Both the position numbers and the translations under genes were made by a program. This document shows positions 15,839 through 23,670 of a stretch of DNA of 43,155 nt, piece after piece. Origin of the DNA: an uncultured Eubacterium sp. (GTDB taxonomy: Bacteria; Bacillota; Clostridia; Oscillospirales; Acutalibacteraceae); assembly GCA_944380545.1 (NCBI GenBank), contig CALWHV010000011.1:1-43155 (forward strand), read 5' to 3'. The notes beneath the pieces were generated by a model. It was not told the DNA's origin. It saw nothing but the letters and a program-made list of their open reading frames with translations, and made no database searches. Numbering within the stretch: the first letter of the stretch is position 1; each line of letters opens with the position of its first letter.

Positions 15839-16138
15839 TCAGCCGTTATGGTTTTTAAGCTCTCTTTTGAGCCATATCGAGCCGATGTCGAGGGCGTTAT
15901 AAAGGCCCTCTTTTTCTGTTTTTTTAACTACGCGCTCCTTGATGCTCACCTCGGGGTCCGTATTGAGGATCTGGACGGTGACTCTGCCGGAGAGCATCAT
16001 ATCTCCGAAGCTGTCTTCTGACTGGATGCGAAAATACGCAACATACGGGTCTGCCATACTGCCGAGATATATCTCTTTTCCGCACCTTACAAGGGGAAGC
16101 CCTTTATAGGTGAGGGGAAGCTCTTTTTTCTCTGCCAA
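15839..16138 (-). CDS. Small conserved-looking hypothetical protein downstream of ireB
   Basis: This 99-residue cytoplasmic protein has no signal peptide or membrane segment. ATG at 16138 follows GGAGGG. The sequence has a compact beta-rich look: TYKGLPLVRCGKEIYLG, then AYFRIQ, then GRVTVQIL, ending in a charged helix. I did not recognise the family. It follows ireB by 33 bases and shares its promoter, so a link to IreB-type regulation or simply co-expression is possible. Confidence 0.65.
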   Translation of the reverse strand: MAEKKELPLTYKGLPLVRCGKEIYLGSMADPYVAYFRIQSEDSFGDMMLSGRVTVQILNTDPEVSIKERVVKKTEKEGLYNALDIGSIWLKRELKNHNG

Positions 16139-16171
16139 AACAATCCCTCCTTTATATTTTTGAGCCGCGCA

Positions 16172-16417
16172 TCAGGTGTTTAAATACGACTTTACCATTT
16201 CGGCAAGAAGCTCATCCCTGTCTATCCTGCGGATAAGGCTTCTTGCGTTTTTGTGCGTGGTGATATAGGTGGGATCCTCTGAAAGGATATAGCCCACTAT
16301 CTGATTTATGGGATTATAGCCCTTTTCCTTAAGCGCGTCAAAAACCTGGGTGAGGGTCTCCCTCATAAGATCCTCGTGGTCGTCTCCGAGCTTAAAGGTC
16401 ATGGTTTTATCTTTCAA
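16172..16417 (-). CDS. ireB: IreB-family regulatory phosphoprotein (UPF0297)
   Basis: The product is 81 residues from a TTG at 16417; a GTG at 16429 lies inside the ribosome site AGGAGGTGG and is less likely. The family core is clear: TMTFKLGDD, then [47 protein letters not shown]. In Enterococcus faecalis IreB is phosphorylated on N-terminal threonines by the PASTA kinase IreK and affects cephalosporin resistance. Here the Thr before MTF is a candidate site. In many Firmicutes the neighbours are ruvX and a DUF1292 gene, which are absent. Confidence 0.9.
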   Translation of the reverse strand: MKDKTMTFKLGDDHEDLMRETLTQVFDALKEKGYNPINQIVGYILSEDPTYITTHKNARSLIRRIDRDELLAEMVKSYLNT

Positions 16418-16452
16418 GGTAAAGTCCACCTCCTGCGGGAATATACAAATCC

Positions 16453-16481
16453 ATTATATACAATATTGAGCGTAATTACAA
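16453..16481 (-). promoter_or_regulatory. Sigma-A promoter of ireB
   Basis: On the minus strand, TTGTAA (16481-16476), a 17-base spacer and a perfect TATAAT (16458-16453), 36 bases before the TTG start. Confidence 0.75.
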
Positions 16482-16549
16482 TAATTATTTTTAAAATCGG
16501 CGGGCGATGGGAGCTTTTCGGGACTTAAAGCGGCTAAATAAGCGCGCTT

Positions 16550-18949
16550 TTAAGCCCTGAGCGACACGCCGTGCTTTTCAAGCGCCTTTATTACGCGCTT
16601 TACGGCGGCGTCCGCCTCATCGTCCGTAAGCGTGCGCTCGGCGCTTCTCATACGGATATTGAAGGCAACGCTCTTTTTGCCCTCTTCGATCTGCTCGCCT
16701 TCGTAAACATCGAAAAGCTTTACGCTTTCAAGCGTGCTGCCCACGGCGGCTTCTATCTCTCTTTGCAGGGTGAGAACGGGAATATCACGGCTGCACACGA
16801 GCGCAAGATCGCGCGTGGCGGCGGGATATTTCGGCAGCGGCTTATGGGTCCTCTGCGGCAGAGTGTTATTAAACGCCGTTTCAAGGTCTATCTGCGCGAT
16901 ATACACCCTTTCCCCTATCTCGTAATTTTCCGCGACGGCGGGATGCACCTCGCCGAGCAGCGCAAGCTCCGCGGAGTTTATCGTAAAGCGAGCGGCCCTG
17001 CCGGGATGGAAGGTTGGGTTATCGGTGACAGGCTCAACATCATATCTTGCGGTATTGAGCCTTTCAAGCAGCTTTTCAACAATGCCCTTGAGCGTGAAAT
17101 AATCCGAGCCAGCGCCGTACAGGCCAACGACCGCCATCTGCTTTTCAACTGGCAGGCTGCCGGGCTGAGTGGGCTGATAAACGGTGCCTATCTCATAAAG
17201 GCAGGCGGCTTCGTTTTTATGGTTATAGTTGCCGGAAAGTATATCGAGCATTGACGGCAGCGCGGTGGTGCGCATAATGCTTGTATCCTCGCCAAGGGGA
17301 TTCAGGATTTTTACAGAATCGCGCAGGGGCGAATCGGCGGGAAGAGCGATTTTATCGTAAGCTCTGGGGCTTATGAAGCTGAAGGTGGAAATCTCCGTGC
17401 AGCCGCAGGAGAGCAGCGTTTCGCCGGTGAGGCGCAGGAATTTCTGCCAGGGGGTGAGCTTGCCGTTTGCAACGCCGCTGAGCATCCTGTTGGGGATGTT
17501 GTGGTAGCCGTAAAAACGGGCGACCTCTTCCGAGATATCGGCGATATGCTCTATATCGTTTCTGAATGAGGGAGCTACAACATAATCACCCTCAAAGGTG
17601 AACTCGAGCTTTTCAAGGATGCTCTTCTGCTCCGCCTCGCTGAGGCTGATGCCGATAAAATCATTTATCCACTTATAATCAAATTTGACCTTTACGGGCT
17701 TTTTGGGATTTACAAAGCAATCCACAACGCCGTTTACAACATCGCCTGCGTCAAGAAGCTGAACAAGCTCCAGCGCCCTGTTGAGCGCGCGCATCGTGGC
17801 GCCGGGGTCAAGCTCCTTTTCATAGCGGCTCGACGCCTCGGTGCGCATACCGAGCGCCTTTGCCGTGCGCCTTACGGACACGCCGTTGAAGCACGCCGAT
17901 TCAAACACGATGGTGGTGGTGTCGTCCATAATGCCGCTGTATTCGCCGCCCATTACGCCGGCAACCGCCACGGGCTTGCTTTTATCGGCGATAACGAGCA
18001 TTGAATCGTTGAGCTCTCTTTCAACGCCGTCCAGCGTGGTGATCTTTTCGCCGTTTTCGGCGTTTCGCACATTGACCTCGCCGCCCTCAAGATAGCGCAG
18101 GTCAAACGCGTGCATCGGCTGGCCGTATTCAAGCATAACATAGTTTGTGATGTCAACAATATTGCTTATGGGGCGCACGCCGCTTGCGCGCAGCCTTTCG
18201 CGCAGCCAGCGCGGGCTTTCCTTTACGCGCACATTCTCTACGACCGCGCCTGAATAGCGGTAGCACTTTTCGGGCTCCGCGATGCTGACCTTGAGAAAAT
18301 CGTTTACATCGCCGTGACCGGGCGCGACCTGCGGCTCCTTGAGCACGAACTCTCTGCCGAAGGTTGCCGCCGCCTCTCTTGCAAGGCCGGTAACTGACAT
18401 ACAATCGCACCTGTTTGAGGTTATCTCAAATTCAACGCAGGTGTCGTCATACCCGATTGCGGTGCGAATATCCGTGCCGAGCGTTCGATCGCAGTCCTCG
18501 CCCAAGACGAAGATGCCGTCCGCCGCGGCATACGGGAAATCGTTTTGCGTAAGGCCGAGCTCGTCAAACGAGCAGAGCATACCGTTTGACTCAACGCCGC
18601 GCAGCTTGCCCTTTTTTATCTTTTCAAGGCGGTGCTCGTGCCTGTTATAAACAACGGCTCCCGGCAGCGCCGCGGGTACGATGTCGCCCGGCTTGAGATT
18701 CTGCGCGCCGGTGACTATCTGCACATTCTCGCCCGCGCCCACATCGACGCTGCACACCCAGAGATGGTCTGAATCAGGGTGCTTTTCAAGCGAATCGACC
18801 CTTGCAACAACGATATTTTGAAGCTCGCTTCCCTCTTTTTTAAATTCCTCTACCTTTGAGCCGGAAAGCGTCATAGCGTCGCAGAAATCCTTGTCCGATA
18901 TATCGGCGGTGGAAACATAGTCCTGCGCCCATTTTCTTGAAAGTATCAT
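16550..18949 (-). CDS. pheT: Phenylalanyl-tRNA synthetase beta subunit
   Basis: This 799-residue subunit pairs with PheS to charge tRNA-Phe. Domains in order are the N-terminal catalytic-like part, a tRNA-binding OB fold (about residues 39-150, with VDSLEKHPDSDHL and IVTGAQNLKPGD), B3/B4 editing domain (ITSNRCDCMSVTGLAREAAA, GGEYSGI), B5, the catalytic-like core, and the FDX-ACB anticodon-binding domain at the C-terminus (TRDLALVCS ... NIRMRSAERTLTDDEAD). Length is normal. It lies 13 bases after pheS and is controlled by the same T-box. Confidence 0.97.
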   Translation of the reverse strand: MILSRKWAQDYVSTADISDKDFCDAMTLSGSKVEEFKKEGSELQNIVVARVDSLEKHPDSDHLWVCSVDVGAGENVQIVTGAQNLKPGDIVPAALPGAVVYNRHEHRLEKIKKGKLRGVESNGMLCSFDELGLTQNDFPYAAADGIFVLGEDCDRTLGTDIRTAIGYDDTCVEFEITSNRCDCMSVTGLAREAAATFGREFVLKEPQVAPGHGDVNDFLKVSIAEPEKCYRYSGAVVENVRVKESPRWLRERLRASGVRPISNIVDITNYVMLEYGQPMHAFDLRYLEGGEVNVRNAENGEKITTLDGVERELNDSMLVIADKSKPVAVAGVMGGEYSGIMDDTTTIVFESACFNGVSVRRTAKALGMRTEASSRYEKELDPGATMRALNRALELVQLLDAGDVVNGVVDCFVNPKKPVKVKFDYKWINDFIGISLSEAEQKSILEKLEFTFEGDYVVAPSFRNDIEHIADISEEVARFYGYHNIPNRMLSGVANGKLTPWQKFLRLTGETLLSCGCTEISTFSFISPRAYDKIALPADSPLRDSVKILNPLGEDTSIMRTTALPSMLDILSGNYNHKNEAACLYEIGTVYQPTQPGSLPVEKQMAVVGLYGAGSDYFTLKGIVEKLLERLNTARYDVEPVTDNPTFHPGRAARFTINSAELALLGEVHPAVAENYEIGERVYIAQIDLETAFNNTLPQRTHKPLPKYPAATRDLALVCSRDIPVLTLQREIEAAVGSTLESVKLFDVYEGEQIEEGKKSVAFNIRMRSAERTLTDDEADAAVKRVIKALEKHGVSLRA

Positions 18950-18962
18950 AATTTACGCCCCC

Positions 18963-19982
18963 TTAAAACTGACTTAAAAATCTGAGATCGTTTTCGTAAA
19001 GCAGACGCATATCGTCTATATTAAAGCGGAACATAACGAGCCTTTCAAGGCCGATGCCGAACGCATAGCCGCTGTATTCATCGGGGTCAACGCCGCCGTT
19101 TTTAAGCACCTTGGGATGCACCATACCGCCGCCGAGGATCTCTATCCAGCCCTCGCCCTTGCACATCGGGCAGCCCTTTCCGCCGCACTTGAAGCAGGAA
19201 ACATCAATCTCGCAGCTCGGCTCGGTGAACGGGAAGTGGTGCGGGCGAAGCCTTATGCGGGTATCCTCGCCGTAAAGCCTTTTTGCAAAGGTTTCAAGGC
19301 TGCCCTTGAGATCCGCCATCGAAATACCCTTGTCCACAACAAGCCCCTCTATCTGATTAAAGAGCGGAGAATGAGTGGCGTCCACAGCGTCAGAACGGAA
19401 AACGCGGCCGGGCGCGATCATACGAAACGGCGGCTTGTGCGCCTCCATAAATCTTATCTGCATCGGAGAGGTCTGGGTGCGAAGAACGATATTATCGTCG
19501 ATATAGAAGGTATCCTGCGTATCCCTTGCCGGATGGTCCTTGGGGATATTCAGCGCTTCAAAATTATAATAATCGTACTCCACCTCGGGGCCCTCGGCAA
19601 TATCGAAGCCCATTCCCATAAATATTTCCTTTATTTCGTCAAGCACGATGGAGAGCGGGTGCTTGTGCCCGATGAGCGGCTGAACGCCGGGCATCGTGAC
19701 ATCTATCTTTTCACCGAGTAGCCTTTTTTCAAGCTGCGCCTTTTTGATTTCGGCGCCCTTAGCGGCTATCCTGCCGTTTATATCCTCGCGCACCTCGTTT
19801 GCAAGCTGGCCGATAACGGGGCGCTCCTCAGCCGAAAGAGAGCCCATCTGCTTTAATATTGCCGTGAGCTCGCCCTTTTTGCCGAGAAAGCGAATCCTTA
19901 CATCCTCAAGCTGCTGCGCGTCCTGCGCCGAGTCAAGCGCCGCTGCCGCCGCCTGCCTAATCTGTTCGATTTGCTCTTTCAT
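18963..19982 (-). CDS. pheS: Phenylalanyl-tRNA synthetase alpha subunit
   Basis: This 339-residue catalytic subunit has an N-terminal coiled coil (residues 1-85) for tRNA contact and then a class II core. Visible are GHKHPLS, VFRSDAVDATHSPLFNQIEG (motif 2), FPFTEPS, a four-cysteine insert CFKCGGKGCPMC common in Firmicutes PheS, and motif 3 GYAFGIGLERLVM. ATG at 19982 follows GGAAGATATT. It is the first gene after the T-box. Confidence 0.97.
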   Translation of the reverse strand: MKEQIEQIRQAAAAALDSAQDAQQLEDVRIRFLGKKGELTAILKQMGSLSAEERPVIGQLANEVREDINGRIAAKGAEIKKAQLEKRLLGEKIDVTMPGVQPLIGHKHPLSIVLDEIKEIFMGMGFDIAEGPEVEYDYYNFEALNIPKDHPARDTQDTFYIDDNIVLRTQTSPMQIRFMEAHKPPFRMIAPGRVFRSDAVDATHSPLFNQIEGLVVDKGISMADLKGSLETFAKRLYGEDTRIRLRPHHFPFTEPSCEIDVSCFKCGGKGCPMCKGEGWIEILGGGMVHPKVLKNGGVDPDEYSGYAFGIGLERLVMFRFNIDDMRLLYENDLRFLSQF

Positions 19983-20013
19983 AATATCTTCCTTTCCGTT
20001 TCATAACCGAAAA

Positions 20014-20277
20014 CAAAAAAATACCTGCCCCTGCGCGAGGGACAAGTATTTGAAATACCTGCGGTACCACCCTGATTTTTGCATAGAAACATCCAAGCAA
20101 ACACTCTTTGAGCCGGTAACGGGGCTCATTTCGTCCGCGCTTAATGGCACTGCGTTCGGCGCGGCCGCTCTGAAGGGAACTTCACCCGATGCGCCTTTGC
20201 GCGGCTTTCAGCCGTGACCGCGCTCTCTGAAAAAGGAAGAATCGGACTACTTTTCTTCGTCACTGCGTTTCAATATG
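20014..20277 (-). promoter_or_regulatory. T-box riboswitch controlling pheST
   Basis: The minus strand has the invariant T-box AGGGTGGTACCGC (about 20073-20061), which can pair with uncharged tRNA-Phe. It is followed by a terminator (20052-20014, AAATACTTGTCCC with GGGGCAGGTATTTTT). Upstream are the Stem I landmarks, including CAGAGAGCG near 20230 and AGAGC near 20170. The likely specifier codon is TTC at 20179-20177, in GTTCCCTTCAGAGC, which fits phenylalanine. Mechanism (known for the class): uncharged tRNA stabilises the antiterminator and lets pheST be transcribed. The exact 5' boundary is inferred from the promoter. Confidence 0.9.
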
Positions 20278-20282
20278 CAAAT

Positions 20283-20311
20283 ATTATAATATATTACTTT
20301 TGATAATGCAA
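20283..20311 (-). promoter_or_regulatory. Sigma-A promoter of the pheST T-box transcript
   Basis: On the minus strand, TTGCAT (20311-20306), a 17-base spacer and a perfect TATAAT (20288-20283). Confidence 0.8.
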
Positions 20312-20321
20312 GCATTTTTTA

Positions 20322-21665
20322 TCAGCGCGTTATCTCGCTTATCTTAAAGGTTTGAAATTCAAGATAGCTGCTAGGCTCGGATTCATAGAGCACGCCGACA
20401 GTATCATCGTCTATAGCAGCAAGGCAGGAATAGGCGAAAAAGCCGCTGTTTATGGGCACATCCCTGAACCAGTCTATATGCGTATATCTGCCCTTTGACA
20501 TTCTGAGCTTTCCGACGGAGAGAACGCCGCAGCTTCTTGTTTTTTTGCTTGCGTGCGAGCAGAAAACATAACCGCCGTGCGTTATAACGCTCTTTTGGCA
20601 CTTGGGGGCGTAAAGCGCGGTCTTTGCGCATTTTTCCCAGGTTTTGGAGCCGTCCGGCGAATAGGAAACGGGAGTTTTGCCGAAGGACTTTTGCCGGCCG
20701 AGACCGAGAAGAGCGCCGCTCGGCGTTTCGACGAGCTGCCATTCGTCTATATTTTCGGCATAGGGGCAGCGGGTCATCCTGTGCCAGGTTTCGCCGTTAT
20801 CGACGCTGTATATCGACGCGGCGCCGTTTTTTGTGGAATAAAGCGGCATAACTATGCGCCCGTCGGCAGTTGTTACGCCCACTCCCGGAGCAACGCCGAG
20901 GAAGGCGCCGTCCTGCGGTGACAGGATCATATGGGTTATATCGCGCGGCTCGCTCCAGGTCTTGCCGCCGTCCGAGCTTTTGAGCATAAACACATAGCAC
21001 CTTTTGGGCGCCTTGAGCGGCGCGCCGAAGGTGGTTTTCGCGCCTGCCTCGTTTTTGCCGATGGCTCCGTTCAGATAGATATTGCCCATATATTCTTCGC
21101 CGCGGTAAAGCGAGCCGCACGGAGGTGTTACGCGGTAATCCGTTTTTTCCCTGCGGCTGTTGAGGACGCAGCCGTCCTCCGCCACATAATAGAACGCGCC
21201 GTCCCTGTCGTAAATCAGCGGGCGCATCCTGCCGTTGAGCTGGGCGTAAGGGATCTTCTTTTTATCAAGAAGCTTCTTTTTGTGAAGCCCCATACATTCC
21301 GGCCAGAAATCGGCAATCATAATTATATCGCCGTTCGGTGCGAGCGCCATACACGGATCTATGTAAAACGCCGAGGCGTAGCAATCGCTTGATATTCTTG
21401 TTTCCCTTGCGGGCGGAGCGGCAACCGTTTCAATATCGCTCCAGGTTTTGCCGCCGTCCTCGCTGCGGCGCACGGCAAGCTCGATATAGCCCCAGTCCTC
21501 GCCGGTGGAGGCTCTGTCCACCGCGGCGATGAGCGTGCCGTTTGCGTTTATGAGGCTCGGTATTCTGAAGGCGATACCGCCGTTTGCCTCGTTGCTGTTT
21601 TTTGTAAGCTCCTCTTTAAGATACACGGGACTGCTGCCGCAGAACAGAAGTTGAGGCTGTGCCAT
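20322..21665 (-). CDS. GH33-type sialidase without a signal peptide
   Basis: The product is 447 residues from ATG 21665, which has AAAGGAG upstream; an in-frame start at 21719 lacks one. The six-bladed sialidase fold is shown by FRIP (residues 33-36, first arginine of the triad), Asp boxes SEDGGKTW (68-75), SSDGGKTW (230-237), SVDNGETW (287-294) and SPDGSKTW (336-343), and Tyr412 in FFAYSCLA, the expected nucleophile. There is no export signal, membrane segment or carbohydrate-binding module, so the enzyme is probably cytoplasmic and would need imported sialosides. It fits with nanEA about 14 kb away. Confidence 0.88.
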   Translation of the reverse strand: MAQPQLLFCGSSPVYLKEELTKNSNEANGGIAFRIPSLINANGTLIAAVDRASTGEDWGYIELAVRRSEDGGKTWSDIETVAAPPARETRISSDCYASAFYIDPCMALAPNGDIIMIADFWPECMGLHKKKLLDKKKIPYAQLNGRMRPLIYDRDGAFYYVAEDGCVLNSRREKTDYRVTPPCGSLYRGEEYMGNIYLNGAIGKNEAGAKTTFGAPLKAPKRCYVFMLKSSDGGKTWSEPRDITHMILSPQDGAFLGVAPGVGVTTADGRIVMPLYSTKNGAASIYSVDNGETWHRMTRCPYAENIDEWQLVETPSGALLGLGRQKSFGKTPVSYSPDGSKTWEKCAKTALYAPKCQKSVITHGGYVFCSHASKKTRSCGVLSVGKLRMSKGRYTHIDWFRDVPINSGFFAYSCLAAIDDDTVGVLYESEPSSYLEFQTFKISEITR

Positions 21666-21777
21666 AACAAGCTCCTTTCGTATTATAAATTCCGCTGTTT
21701 GATAATGAGAGTATACCATAATCCGGCGGCAAATGAAAGAGTTTTTAAATAAGATTGCTCTTTCTCTTTAAATGCTA

Positions 21778-21806
21778 TTGAAAAAAATTCCGTTTTTTAG
21801 TAAAAT
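21778..21806 (+). promoter_or_regulatory. Sigma-A promoter of the second iron alcohol dehydrogenase gene
   Basis: TTGAAA (21778-21783), a 17-base spacer and TAAAAT (21801-21806), 33 bases before the GTG start. Confidence 0.8.
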
Positions 21807-21839
21807 AAAGACAAATATTTTGAAAAGGAGGAATCATCG

Positions 21840-23045
21840 GTGCTTTGGGAGCTTAAAAAGTGCTGGTACAGAATTTACCAGGGCGCTTTTAAACTTGCAA
21901 TGAATTTTCTGGACTGGTCCGAGCCTCAGCTTCTTGAGGGCAAGGGCTCTGTTTTAAGACTGCCGGAATTCATCAAAAGCAAGGGAATCAACAAGGTGCT
22001 TGTTGTGACCGACAAGGGCCTTATGAGCCTTCACCTGCTTGACCCAATGTTTGAAAAGCTTGACGAGGCGGGCGTTGAATATGTTGTTTACGACGGCGTT
22101 CAGCCCAACCCCACCATCCCGGAGATCGAAGAGGCGCGCGAGATGTATATCAAGAACGCGTGCGAGGGCTTTATCGCCTTCGGCGGCGGCTCTTCGATGG
22201 ACTGCGCAAAGGTGGCTGCCGCAAGAGTTGTTAAGCCCAATCAAACGGTTCGCAAGATGAGGGGCTATCTTAAAGTGCTTAAAAAGCTGCCGCCGTTTTT
22301 TGCCGTGCCCACCACAGCGGGAACAGGCTCTGAAACAACGGTAGCCGCCGTAGTGACCGACCCCGAAACGCACGAGAAGAACGCAGTTAACGATATCTGC
22401 CTTCGTCCGCGATACGCTGTGCTTGACCCGGAACTTACCGTAGGTCTGCCGCAGAAGATAACATCGACGACAGGTATGGACGCGCTCACTCACGCGGTTG
22501 AGGCATACATCGGCAGGAGCAACACGAGGCAGACGCGTGCTCAGGCGGAAGAGGCAACGAAGCTTATTTTCGACAACATCGAAAAGGCGTACAACAACGG
22601 AAAGGATTACGAGGCAAGGGCGAATATGCTTAAGGGCTCGTACCTTGCGGGCTGTGCGTTCACACGCGCTTATGTTGGGTATGTTCACGCGATAGCCCAT
22701 AATCTGGGAGGGCTTTACGGCACTCCTCACGGCCTTGCAAACGCGGTAATCCTGCCGTATGTGCTTGAATGGTACGGCAGCAAGATCCACCCTCAGCTTG
22801 CAAGGCTTGCCGAGGTTGTTGGCATAGACGGTGCCTCTCAGGCGGACAAGGCGGTTAAATTCATAGAGGCTATCAAAAAGCTGAACGCCGATATGGAGAT
22901 ACCGGATAAATTTGATATGATAAAGGAAGAGGATCTTCCCACTCTTATCACGCGCGCTCTTAAGGAGGGCAACCCCGGATATCCCGTGCCCGTTATTATG
23001 GACTACAAGGATATGGAGAGCGTTATCCGCCGCTTTATGGCATAA
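21840..23045 (+). CDS. Iron-containing (group III) alcohol dehydrogenase
   Basis: The product is 401 residues. GTG at 21840 has AGGAGG 8 bases upstream. An N-terminal helix (WYRIYQGAFKLAMNFLDW) precedes the core, as in many clostridial members. NAD and metal motifs are GGGSSMDCAK (residues 115-124), TTAGTGSETT (158-167), and ligands Asp214, His218, His283 and His297 in TGMDALTHAVEAY, VHAIAHNLG and GTPHG. Reduction of a short-chain aldehyde during fermentation is likely, but the substrate is unknown. It is only distantly similar to the enzyme at 10109, so it is not a recent duplicate. Confidence 0.9.
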   Translation: MLWELKKCWYRIYQGAFKLAMNFLDWSEPQLLEGKGSVLRLPEFIKSKGINKVLVVTDKGLMSLHLLDPMFEKLDEAGVEYVVYDGVQPNPTIPEIEEAREMYIKNACEGFIAFGGGSSMDCAKVAAARVVKPNQTVRKMRGYLKVLKKLPPFFAVPTTAGTGSETTVAAVVTDPETHEKNAVNDICLRPRYAVLDPELTVGLPQKITSTTGMDALTHAVEAYIGRSNTRQTRAQAEEATKLIFDNIEKAYNNGKDYEARANMLKGSYLAGCAFTRAYVGYVHAIAHNLGGLYGTPHGLANAVILPYVLEWYGSKIHPQLARLAEVVGIDGASQADKAVKFIEAIKKLNADMEIPDKFDMIKEEDLPTLITRALKEGNPGYPVPVIMDYKDMESVIRRFMA

Positions 23046-23061
23046 GAGCATTATAAAATTT

Positions 23062-23090
23062 AAAGGCACGGTGAAAACCGTGCCTTTCTG
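23062..23090 (+). terminator. Terminator of the second iron alcohol dehydrogenase gene
   Basis: AAAGGCACGG pairs with CCGTGCCTTT around TGAAAA. The same stem and similar loop recur at 23371-23397. Confidence 0.75.
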
Positions 23091-23129
23091 CGTGTAGAAA
23101 AAAGGTAAATTTTCAAAGAAAAGCACTCC

Positions 23130-23205
23130 CCGACACGCTGACAGGCTGCCGAGAAATCGAGCCGGATTTCGTTTTTCGCGAGGGGTGCCGTACAACGGTA
23201 CTGCC
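23130..23205 (+). other. Structured intergenic segment of unknown role
   Basis: Between the alcohol dehydrogenase terminator and repeat copy A, several helices nest: GCAC-CCC with GGGGTGC as a closing stem, GAAATC/GATTTC inside, and then a GTGCCGT/ACGGTAC hairpin at about 23187-23203. No ORF is visible. It could be the 5' half of a longer RNA ending at the 23371 terminator. Confidence 0.25.
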
Positions 23206-23221
23206 CCCGAGCGAAAGGCGG

Positions 23222-23368
23222 AAAGCGCGAATGCCGCACAACTGTGCGGCATTCTTTCTTTTTGGCTGATTAAAAAACAAAGCTGTTAAATAAAATGGTT
23301 ATATTCGGAAATGATGCACTTTTTTGATAAATCATCTTCGCGCGTTCCGGCCGACTTTATCGACAGCC
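23222..23368. repeat. Dispersed structured intergenic repeat, copy A
   Basis: The 147 bases begin AAAGCGCGAATGCCGCAC, have a perfect hairpin (GAATGCCGCAC/GTGCGGCATTC) followed by a T-rich tract, then GCTGATTAA, an AT-rich middle, GCGCGTT, and end with GACTTTATCGACAGCC. Copies B (29057) and C (37350) share this order. There is no ORF and no transposase. The right end faces the 3' end of a minus-strand gene, as in the other copies. Confidence 0.8.
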
Positions 23369-23370
23369 TG

Positions 23371-23397
23371 AGGCACGGTGAAAGCCGTGCCTTTTTT
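23371..23397 (+). terminator. Terminator directly after repeat copy A
   Basis: AGGCACGG pairs with CCGTGCCT around TGAAAG, followed by five T's on the plus strand. It nearly duplicates the terminator at 23062, suggesting that repeat A was inserted into or duplicated beside a terminator. Confidence 0.8.
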
Positions 23398-23420
23398 CAT
23401 ATGTTTATTTATTCGGCTGC

Positions 23421-23669
23421 TCAGCCTTTTAAGCCGCGCGCCTGGCGGTCCATATCCTCCACCACGATATCGAATATCTCGCCGAGGGTGGCGCAGTATT
23501 CAAGCACCTTCCACGGCTCGTTGGTGTGGTAATGGATCTTTATAAGCTCGTCGTCGCCGACGGCAAGCAGGCAGTCGCCCTTGAAATTCTTTTCAAAATA
23601 ATCGTTTATCTCATCCTCGTCAAGGCCGCTGCCTTCTATGAGAAGCTGAGTATCATATCTGTAATCCAT
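23421..23669 (-). CDS. Small protein resembling the C-terminal domain of FakA/DAK proteins
   Basis: The product is 82 residues. ATG at 23669 has GAGGGTGA upstream and overlaps the region just after the metallophosphoesterase stop at 23671, so translation is coupled. The sequence matches the pattern in the C-terminal part of fatty-acid-kinase FakA (YloV) proteins: YDTQLLIEG, GDCLLAVGDDELIKIHYHTNEPWKVLEYCATLGEI. It lacks the ATP-binding DhaL part, so it cannot be a kinase alone. Stand-alone versions occur in Clostridia (from memory), with unknown function. Last gene of a three-gene operon. Confidence 0.7.
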   Translation of the reverse strand: MDYRYDTQLLIEGSGLDEDEINDYFEKNFKGDCLLAVGDDELIKIHYHTNEPWKVLEYCATLGEIFDIVVEDMDRQARGLKG

Positions 23670-23670
23670 A

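Noticed and set aside
16500..16549. Hairpin after the pheT stop
   Set aside because: A bulged GGGCTTAAA/TTTAAG-CCC stem exists but no T-run follows, so it is not supported as a terminator.
21954..23252. 432-residue open frame on the minus strand
   Set aside because: It lies antisense to the clear iron alcohol dehydrogenase gene, has a Cys/Arg-rich low-quality composition and no ribosome site; it is a codon-bias shadow.
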